A stretch of 64,000 nt of DNA from Hygrocybe punicea (Eukaryota > Basidiomycota > Agaricomycetes > Agaricales > Hygrophoraceae). A model generated the notes under the pieces. It made no database searches. It was given only the letters and a program-made list of their open reading frames with translations, and was not told where the DNA came from. Positions 56,332-64,000 of this stretch are shown here, one piece after another (position 1 is the first letter of the stretch; each line of letters opens with the position of its first letter). The stretch lies in NCBI GenBank assembly GCA_963556145.1, contig OY744465.1, forward strand, positions 930,001 through 994,000, given 5' to 3'. A program made the translations under genes and the position numbers.

Positions 56332-58988
56332 CTCCAATGCAGAGTGAACTGCTGTAGGCCACCTCGGATGGGGGTAAGGATGCCGAGGACAAGGCCAGAA
56401 ACCGACAGCAGCAACAACAACAACAGTGACAACGAGGGCAAGACGAAGCCAGAAGCCGGCAGCAGCAGCAATGACAATGACAATGGGCCACCTCAGATGG
56501 GGGCAAGGATGCCAAGGATAAGTGTTACGGATCGCTTCTGCAGCGGGCTCCGGCAACAATCAACTTAACAGGGGGGCGGTTTCCAGAGGGAAGAACAGCA
56601 GTTTCATTGGTAGATAACACTGCTACAAGGGGGGAGGTTCATGGTCTAAAGTCATTGCGAGCCGTGGGGGTTACCCAAGACAAGGGGGTCTGCCCCAAGA
56701 ACCAGACTAAACGTGAGGAAAAGAAAGAAGAAAAAGTCCGAACCAACAACAAGGACAGTAGATATAGTGAATGGACTTGAGGGGAGGTAAATGGGAATCC
56801 AACCATGAAGCTACAACATGTCCAACTACACCATGTTTTCACCATGAGGCGGACATGAGGCGTCCTCATGTCAATGTTCTCGCGATCCAACTGGAGGCCC
56901 GGGTGTCATTGAGGAATAGAGGGGGTCCGGATGACTCGGATGATTTGTCATCGGATCATGTGATGTGCAGAATTGCCTATTCAGGGTCTACACTTGCTGT
57001 AACAGGCAAGTGCACAGTCTGGCAAGTGCATTGCACGGTCAGGTCGAAGATGGGTATTGTCCAGTGTAGGATTGGTGATGAGAGTGTCTTGAGGTGGTGT
57101 GGATGTAACGGCAAGGTTGGTATGAAAGAAAATGAAGGAATGTATAAAGGAAAAAACCAACTAGGACAGTGGGCTAGTCGAGGTCAGACATGTGAACAGC
57201 ACAAGCTGTACCAGATGACGATGTCTGTGTTGATGACGTATCGAGGAGCAATGTCTTGTCCTGTTTGTGGAACAAGAAGGTCCACTTGATGTTGGTATTC
57301 GTCCAAGAAAGGGTATCATTGTAAACGAGTGTGGGAGATATCAAGGTTATAGATGGAAAAGGTTAAATGAATGTGGGTCCAGGTTTCGAGTCATGGCACG
57401 AGTGACAAGCTGTGGGAACAAGTCATCGGGTACTGCATTGAAGCGGTGTCGTGCGAACAATATGCAATAGGGGTTGGTTCACTGTTTGGGGAAGTCGTAT
57501 GGTCTGTGGTCGAAGTCCAAAAGAATGTGCTTCAGCAACGGTCGGATTGGAGGGAACAGTGAAATGTCCTGTGATCAGGGATTGTTCAGAGTTCGCATGC
57601 AGGTGAGGAATGTCGTCGGATTGTCAGGGAGGATAATGGTGGGCACAGGGTACGAATATGGAAACCAAATATCCGGGAATGGCAATTGTCAATTACGTGT
57701 CGATATATTGTTGAGGTGGAAGTCAGAAGTATCAATGGCGGAAGGGTTTCGGTGCCGATGCCAAAGATAGATCATAACAAGGTAGAAACCGATCAGGAAG
57801 GTGATGGCAATGCTGCCAATAACAATTACAGTAATGAGCTGTGTCGAGAGTACAGCCATTGTGAATCGGTTTGTCGTGGGATGAAGTCAACAATATGTCA
57901 GGGTGAGGGAAAAGACAATAGCGATGATGTCCGTCGGCAAGGAGATTATTCGGGTACAGCAAGGTAACGTGAGGATGTGTCCATGGTCGGTCTGGATTGT
58001 TCTAGAAGAAAGGATGAAAAGAGAACAAGGACAAGAACAAACAACAATGTCCAAAAGAAGACAAAAGGTAAAGGGGAATGAAAAAGGAAGGTATGGTGAA
58101 GTGGAATCGTCATCGTGGGTAGTGGAGTCGGAATCGGAGTTGCGGAGTTGAAAAATGTAACAATAAGGCCAGAAACCGATGGCAGCAATGACAATGATGG
58201 TGACAATGAGGGCAAGATGAAGTCCGAAGCTGATGACAGCAGCAATGACGATGACAATGGGCCACCTTGGATGGGGGCAAGGATGCCAAGGACAAGGCCA
58301 GAAATCGATGGCAGCAATGACAATGACAGTGCGAGATGAAGTCAGAAGCCGATGGCAGCAGCAATGATGAGGATGATGGGGACTGCCGCCTCAGATTGGG
58401 GTAAGGATATTGAGGACAAGGCCATTGTCTCTGACGATGGAACTACACCAAATCACCCAAGTAAGTACCCTCCTACCACTCCCCAACCCCTCAGAGTGCC
58501 CCGACCTGCAGGCCCCTCTCATCTTCACCTCGCCACTTCACAGGTACGTCCCATCACTCTCCCGCTACCCTCTGCTGCCCCCTGGGCATGTCCTGCTACC
58601 CCACTGCCCTCAGGTATGCCCCACTACCCTGCTGCCCCTTGGGCACATCCCACTACTCCTGGGCATGTCCTGCTACCCCCTGCCCCTCAGATACATCCTG
58701 CTACTCTCAGGGATGTCTTGCTAGATCCTATTACCATGCCACCTCACCTTTCTCAGTGGTCTCAACTGTACCCCACCCATTTTATCCTTTCCACTCTATT
58801 ATTGATGTATATACAAAGTATGAAAAAGATACTGGGACAAGCCAGCAGGCAAGCCCACTGTTGCCAACAGGCATAGGAATATCTAAACTAATTGATAGAG
58901 AGTAGTGCTAATGTGATGCTGCGTCGGAAGAGTGAACGGCACGCTTATCTCATTCCATTTTTGGGGCTGACCAGTCCCTGTTGCCATA
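56332..58988 (+). repeat. Right terminal inverted repeat, enlarged by solo LTR
   Basis: Matches 49875-50745 in reverse, with a 1,640-bp solo LTR at 56523-58162 inserted in its minisatellite section. Units around ATGGGGGCAAGGATGCC and GCAGCAATGACAATG lie on both sides of the LTR. Confidence 0.78.
56523..58162 (-). mobile_element. Solo LTR, 1,640 bp, with 5-bp target duplication ATAAG
   Basis: Inverted copy of 47902-49554 with TGTTACGGATCGC at its left and AAAATGTAACA at its right end, flanked by ATAAG (56518-56522; 58163-58167). It lies in the right terminal repeat of the 9.1-kb element and therefore inserted after that element had formed. Confidence 0.87.
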
Positions 58989-59204
58989 ACAAACAATCAG
59001 AGAATGGTTTGTCCTTAGCTGGCAAGTGAGGTCTCCATATGGCAAAAGCACAGAGTGATCTGCAGAAGTCGACACTGGGGGAGGTATTCTTCAGGAAGAA
59101 CTCTCGCATTTTGCAGGTGCAGTATGAATTGAATTTGCAGGTCATACTACTAGGATGAATAGAAACTAACGGAGAGGATGCCATGCATATGGTAGTGGAG
59201 TATG

Positions 59205-60084
59205 TTGTAGAGGGTCGATGTGCCCCTGAGTCCATATTGTCGATACATCATGAATCCAGACGAACCCAATGCCTCCATTCAACTCGCATTCAAACCGATG
59301 TAACCTGACGTGACGTGACTTGACCAGACCTGATGTGACCGATGTAACCCGACACATGCCACTTTGCGATGGCCGCTTTTGGACCAAATCTGTTAGGCTC
59401 ACAGAGCCCTGGAGTTTCAATTCTAGGAGATGGATCTGATCGGACTTGATTCCTGACTTCAGACTTACCTTATTTATGCATCCCCTTATCCTTTCAGAGA
59501 CATGTAGGACATTTTAGATGTTTTCCTTGGATATTCGTTTTCCCTTCCATTTTCCTGTCTATGTCGCTTTGCAACCCCCCTTTCCACATCCCCATTCCAG
59601 CTTCTCTTTGTAGTTTCCATTGGCCGAAGTAGACATGACCGAAAGTAGACTATACACACATGTACTATAAAAATGGTCCCCAATGACCATACAAAAAAGA
59701 GATACCCTTAGTCCCTGTTTCCACATAGTCAGAATCATGTTTTAATCCCTTCAAAATGCTCATCCTCATAAACCCTTAGCTTTTCGTAGTTCACCTCATT
59801 GTCTTCATCATTGTTCCATTATTCACTCATCGTTTCCGACCTGACCCGACCTGACCTGCCGTACCCGACATCGTCGGCATCGTCAGGTTTATCATTAATT
59901 ATCCGTTTTCATTCCATTCATCGCCAGGTTTGTTATTATTCGTCCAGTTTTACATGGTGGCTTTATTTTACTTCCATTTCCACTTCATTTATTATCCCCG
60001 ACACTGATTATCCACCGTCACTTCTATGCTGACACCCCTAGGTTAGGATCATTCTTCCGAAGCCACCCTGAACCCGCATCTACA
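59205..60084 (+). mobile_element. Solo LTR, about 880 bp, with 4-bp target duplication ATGT
   Basis: Begins TGTAGAGGGTC, ends GCATCTACA, flanked by ATGT (59201-59204; 60085-60088). A TATA-like ACTATAAAAATGG is present near 59665. Several blocks match the LTR at 1925-2717, so both belong to one family, diverged in sequence and by about 90 bases in length. Confidence 0.7.
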
Positions 60085-60156
60085 ATGTTCAGTGGTAATT
60101 GTAATTAAAAGAAGTCAGTTTTGAAGGATCCAGAGGAAGTCACCGCATTCCATCCA

Positions 60157-60978
60157 TCAGCAGAAGTTGTGGTCCAGCAAGGGTCTTGCAAAGACATTCA
60201 TTCTAGTAAAAGCAGTCAGCCGACCGATGTAAAGGCAATAGATAGGACAAAGACTTGCAGAACGCTTGAGCTCAAGCAACTTGAGTTTCATATGAGAAGG
60301 GTCATGCTGGAGGCCAGCAACCATCCTCTGTGAAACATAAAAAGGTGTCGGTGAATTATTCCAAGAATCTGATACACAACAAGGCTTACTTTGGCTGTCT
60401 TTGAGTTTAAACCCTTGAATGGCTCTAGTTTTTCAAAGTCAACCGGGAAAAAACCTATGCTAATCACTTGTGCATGCAGACGATCCACATGTGCCTCTAG
60501 ACTGTCTATGTAGATTGTGCAGCGGTGTGGAGCGCCCATGGATGAGCTATGAAGAACTTGAGGATATGATGCATGAAAGTTGGGTGCAGATGACTCACAG
60601 TTCGTGTGGTGTAAACAGAGATTTTTCAAGAGTGTGGTTCCATATTTTCCGGCATTTGGAACCCTCTTTTTTTGCGTAAAGACAAGCATAGGGATGTGTG
60701 ATGTTGACCCAGGATGAGGAGCCAATGTGTTTCTGCTCCGTATCAGGGTTCACGATAGAATGGTGATATGGCGGGGGTTGGTCACTTGGATAAAAGGGAG
60801 GCTGAGTTGCTCCATGGCCAGAGCAGCTCTCAGGAGACAATTCATATAAGGGCAACCAATTTTGCAGAGAGTAGGATGAGGTGGAGGTGGAGGGAGATTC
60901 GGGATATTGCAAGGCAAACAATAGTTCACCCTCTGAGTGTGAAATGTAGGGGGAAGGTTGTTCGTGTTGGCTGGACAT
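60157..60978 (-). CDS. Lineage-restricted hypothetical protein, apparently intact
   Basis: Three exons, 60978-60599, 60546-60390 and 60327-60157, keep frame through GT-AG introns and give 235 residues. The start is MSSQHEQPSPYIS. The N-terminal half is Pro/Ser/Tyr-rich (PPFYPSDQPPPYHH); the C-terminal half, from SSMGAPHRCTIYIDSLEAHV through DRLHAQVISIGFFPVDFEKL and KGLNSKTAK to MVAGLQHDPSHMKLKLLELK, is the conserved part and probably helical, ending near FARPLLDHNFC. I associate this MGAPHRxTIY...GLNSKTAKSMVAGLQHD pattern with a multi-copy hypothetical family of Agaricomycetes, function unknown. The frame has no nonsense codon. A short form starting further upstream is possible but the chosen ATG gives the best fit. 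Confidence 0.7.
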
Positions 60979-60999
60979 GGTGGGCAGGGAGAGAGGCAG

Positions 61000-62904
61000 A
61001 AGTGGAGGGTGGGTTCGGTGATCATCACAACATGAACCTTTAATTCTATACAAGGCAAGTCACGAAACAGTCGGATGGCAAGACCATGGTGTTCCTGAGA
61101 AGGCTTCCCAGGAGAAACTTAAGGTAGGCCAGCGCTTCGTCCTGGATGGGGTGGGCCAGTGCACCAATGCAGGACAAAAAAGTTGGGCTGGCCACTTAGT
61201 AATCAAAAAAGTGACCACCAAAAAATCATCTCTGCCAGCAGGGCGATTTTTTGGTAGTCAACTGAAGTCCAAAAAGGGAAATGTCAGGATTTACCCAATC
61301 CAGAAACCCGAATGAGTATCCATACCATGCTGATAGCATCTGGGAACATCACTGACATCTTCATGGTCATGGTGGTTACTCTTGCCTCCTCTATTGCTAT
61401 CATGATGCTAATTAGTTTTGAATCTCTAGGCAAAGACTGGGACGTACCATGAGACCAAAGTCTCATGCTGGTCCTGTCCTCAATGTAGGAGTTGTCACAA
61501 CCATCCTCGCTGTCTTTGCCACCTTTGCCACCTTCCCTCATCAGCATTTTGGCTTGGTTGGGGCCACTGGGTCCCCTCCGTCATGGTCGTGGTGGTGGGT
61601 GTTGGCCATCCTGGTTGTGGTAAACAGTGTGCCAAGGGGACTAGCATATGGTGATGTTTTGACTGGGTTTTCACTCTGCAGCATGAAGTGCGGTAGTAGG
61701 AAAAACTGTGCCCCAGAGTTGTGCACTTCGCTAAGGCAGATCTGTGGCATTCTATTTCAGCATTCCCTGCTGGCATCAAAAGAAAAGATTAGGTAGTGAG
61801 CAGTTATGATGAATTCTGGATCAATCTAATCCAACCATACCTGCGAATTGACGACTCATGGTGGTCCATCGTTATTACCAATCTAGAATAAAGGAATCGG
61901 TGACTTTTGGGAGAAAAAAAACATACCTGGCAATGGGGGTGGGTATACCAGTTGTGTTTTCTCACATCCTTGGTTGTCATTGAAGTTGATACATTGTCAT
62001 GTTTGTCTTGTTCTGTGTTGCACCCTTCGCTGGTCCAATTCCTGCCATTCTTGCGGGGCCTGTGAGATTGGGTGGGAGACGGGGAGATGGCATGGTTCAT
62101 AATGTGTTGTTATCATTGTTGGAGAACTGATTGTTGGGCCAATCAACCTCAGTTGGCTGAAATTTTAAGCTCCAGTCAAAAATAATATGGCACTTTGCCT
62201 GCTTTCCTACGTCGATATAGCATGTAAGTCCAGTGAATTGTATGCAGTAGATGGTACCAGCTAGGCGGCTGACTAGCTGCAGCTAACAGCTACACAGAAA
62301 TTACTGTAGCTGTAGCAGTAGCTGGATTGTATTCAAGCCAAGCTGGTCATGGCTTGGCTAATTTAGCAGCTTGACTACAGCTAGAAGATGGCTACTAGCC
62401 GTGACCATGGCAACACTACTCCCTCATGCTCTCCTTGCTATATCCAGTTATTTCCCCCATCCACACCTCTCAATCACTCCCCATCCCCATCTAGGGGCTA
62501 TAGAATTTCACCCTGCTACCTCCATCACTATCTCCCCATCCACTCAGCTCTCTCACTTCAATCCCCATCCAGTGATCATAGCCAATATCATGGCAGGTGT
62601 GCCTCTCAGACAGAGTTGTTATTCCATTCAATACCATTTTCAACATTTGCCACACAGTAGGCAAGCATATTCACCTTTCTGATTACCCACTCAAATTGAT
62701 ATTTTGAAATGTAGTGCATATTTGTCATTTTCAGGGCAATATATTGGGATTATGAGTTTTCCTTGGAGTACAAAAAGGTTGGCCTTGATGCATATGTCAG
62801 GGTCAACAAGATGTATTCTTGGTCAATTGTGTCAGATAAATGGGTAAACATAATAGGTATATGATTAATTGGAGGGAATATGGAGCATCACACTCTACCA
62901 TGCA
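61000..62904. other. No gene recognised; dispersed repeat copy 2
   Basis: 61876-62105 is the second copy of the repeat at 47121-47290. 62200-62400 has repeated TAGCTGTAGC and CAGCTAC motifs. The open frame near 62380-62680 is Pro/Ser/His-rich without features and is probably non-coding. Confidence 0.45.
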
Positions 62905-63365
62905 TTCCTTAGTACTCCCTAAGGACTCCTTAAGGACTCCTCTAGTAAATTGCAAGGAGTCCACAAGGAGTCCCTAAGGAGTCCTTGATTTTCTCACCAT
63001 AGAAACCTATTCCTAAGGACAAGAAGTCCCCAAGGGGTCTCCTCAAAGAGTCCTCATAGTGATAATTAACTGCCATCATTATTTATCAAGGAGTCCCTAA
63101 GGAGTCCCTAATTAAGTAAGGGTCAGAGAATTTCTCCAGGGGCTATACAATTTATCCTGGGGTTAGAGAATTTCTCCAGGGTCTAGAGAATTTCTCCAGA
63201 GACTAGAGAATTTCTCCAAGGCCTAGAGAATTTCTCCAAGGCCTAGAGAATTTTTCCAAATGCCTAGAGAATTTCTCCAGAGATCTCTAGGGAAAAACTC
63301 TAGAGAACTCTGGAGAACTCTGGAGAATTCTGGAGAACTCTGGAGAACTCTAGAGAACTCTAGAC
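62905..63365. repeat. Two adjacent short tandem repeats with inverted cores
   Basis: First, AAGGAGTCC/GGACTCCTT motifs repeat in both orientations (62912-63115). Then a 20-base unit TAGAGAATTTCTCCARGGCC repeats about eight times (63124-63290), and finally GAGAACTCTGGAGAACTCT 10-12-base units (63292-63364). The GAGAATTTCTC and GGAGAATTCTCC cores are self-complementary. Confidence 0.75.
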
Positions 63366-63618
63366 AATGTATGGTTTTGTCCAGAACGGACCGCCATACT
63401 ATACATCCTGGTCACATTCCAATCACATTCCAGAAGTTACAAGAATTTGACAAAATCACATTTTCCGACTTTACACTGTGTATTTCACTAGCCTGAATTG
63501 TATCCAGTAGCGTCAATATTAATGTATATACAATGTTCGTATTATTCTACTTTCATTCCAAGACATCTTGTCGCAATACGCGCTCGATGCTATAAGTCTA
63601 ATACCAGGGCCGATGACT
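63366..63618. other. Short intergenic region
   Basis: No feature recognised. It is the 3' side of the Mtc5/WDR59-like gene, where a terminator would be expected; no clear polyadenylation signal was identified. Confidence 0.35.
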
Positions 63619-64000
63619 CTACGGGAAAGACTCTCCAGGGCCATTGGCAGCCCAACAAATGTGACCACACCCGGCAGCGCATGGATGGCCTCCCATGCTA
63701 TTAACCTGATGGTGTTGGATTGGGCTATCACTCATGCTCTCTGTCACACTGTCTGACCCAATGACGTTCTCGTCGTCCGACCCGCCACCACCGCGACTCG
63801 CTGAAGAACTGATAGTTGACCCAGTACGACCTCTAACCTGAGAATATGGTAAAATCGATAAAGGGATGTCCACCATCGGCCGCTCCATGTAGTAGCGTAG
63901 GTAGCATTCTCGGTGACCTCCATGCGCGCACACAGAACACCGGAACAGCAATGCTCTCACAGGGAGGCGGCTGTCGATCAAGAGGAATCATATACACAGG
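63619..64000 (-). CDS. Mtc5/WDR59-like SEA/GATOR2 subunit, C-terminal end (partial)
   Basis: The minus-strand gene enters from the right edge. After a probable acceptor (GACAG, about 63970) the exon completes a cysteine codon and reads RLPVRALLFRCSVCAHGGH, RECYLRYYMERP, then a Ser/Gly/Asp-rich insert, and GGHPCAAGCGHICWA before a stop at 63619-63621. The paired CxxC and GCGHxC motifs form the C-terminal zinc-binding module of Mtc5 (yeast) and WDR59 (animals), a subunit of the SEA/GATOR2 complex that acts at the vacuole to relay amino-acid supply to TORC1. The WD40 and RWD parts lie outside the window. No damage is visible; this looks like a normal single-copy host gene and marks the edge of the transposon-rich block. 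The symbol is not assigned because only the tail is present. Confidence 0.82.

Larger units (their letters stand above)
49875..58988. mobile_element. 9.1-kb terminal-inverted-repeat element hosting nested insertions
   Basis: Both ends read TATGGCAACAGRGACTGG inward and are flanked by ACAAAC (49869-49874; 58989-58994), a 6-bp direct repeat. The inverted ends are long: 49875-50745 on the left and 56332-58988 on the right, the latter enlarged by a solo LTR. The interior holds a small LTR element and gene fragments but no recognisable transposase, so this is probably a deletion derivative. Superfamily not determined. Confidence 0.75.

Overview
The window looks like a transposon-dense stretch of a basidiomycete genome, most likely an Agaricomycete and possibly Boletales. 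The reasons are short GT-AG introns of about 50 bases, a KDZ-type transposase with its CxC2 cysteine cluster, hAT and Tc1-like transposase remains, casein-kinase-I-like and WD40 genes of the kind expanded in these fungi, and several protein families I recognise only from Boletales-like genomes. The one clear conserved housekeeping gene is at the right edge (63619-64000, minus), the C-terminal zinc-binding end of an Mtc5/WDR59-like protein. No tRNA, rRNA or CRISPR array was seen.

Layout: 1-2717 is the 3' end of an LTR retrotransposon carrying an antisense gene with a coiled coil and a Zn2Cys6-like cluster. 2733-9652 holds a broken hypothetical gene, a degenerate Tc1-like transposase, the C-terminal half of a hAT transposase and an apparently intact CK1-like kinase. 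9954-10900 is a non-autonomous hAT element with 8-bp target duplications. 11333-13397 and 25690-26298 are two halves of one proline-rich reading frame split by a KDZ element of about 12.3 kb (13398-25689). That element has inverted ends made of 45-bp tandem repeats, each with a 16-bp perfect palindrome, and carries a KDZ transposase, a PHD-like zinc-finger gene and a third gene on the opposite strand. 27167-42725 is a 15.6-kb element bounded by TCA, with two almost identical 5,986-bp inverted arms (each with two damaged genes) around a 3.6-kb centre holding a WD40 gene and a small gene. 43040-44819 is the N-terminal half of a hAT transposase, followed by minisatellites.

47902-60084 is a nest of insertions: two 1.65-kb solo LTRs in opposite orientation, and a 9.1-kb terminal-inverted-repeat element (49875-58988). 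Inside the latter is a small LTR element (50889-55155), inside that a hAT element (51678-53019), and inside that a 55-bp palindrome. Related palindromes recur in the other hAT element and in the KDZ interior. A further solo LTR (59205-60084), a small spliced hypothetical gene (60157-60978), short tandem repeats and the Mtc5/WDR59-like gene complete the window.

How the parts work together: nearly everything is mobile-element cargo or wreckage. The KDZ element is the best candidate for a recently functional mobile unit: its transposase has no obvious stop, but one partner gene has an in-frame TGA. Many broken genes carry TGA where the family context suggests arginine, which fits loss of CpG by C-to-T change. 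All functional statements rest on recognition by eye; splice sites were chosen to keep frame and were not confirmed by transcripts.
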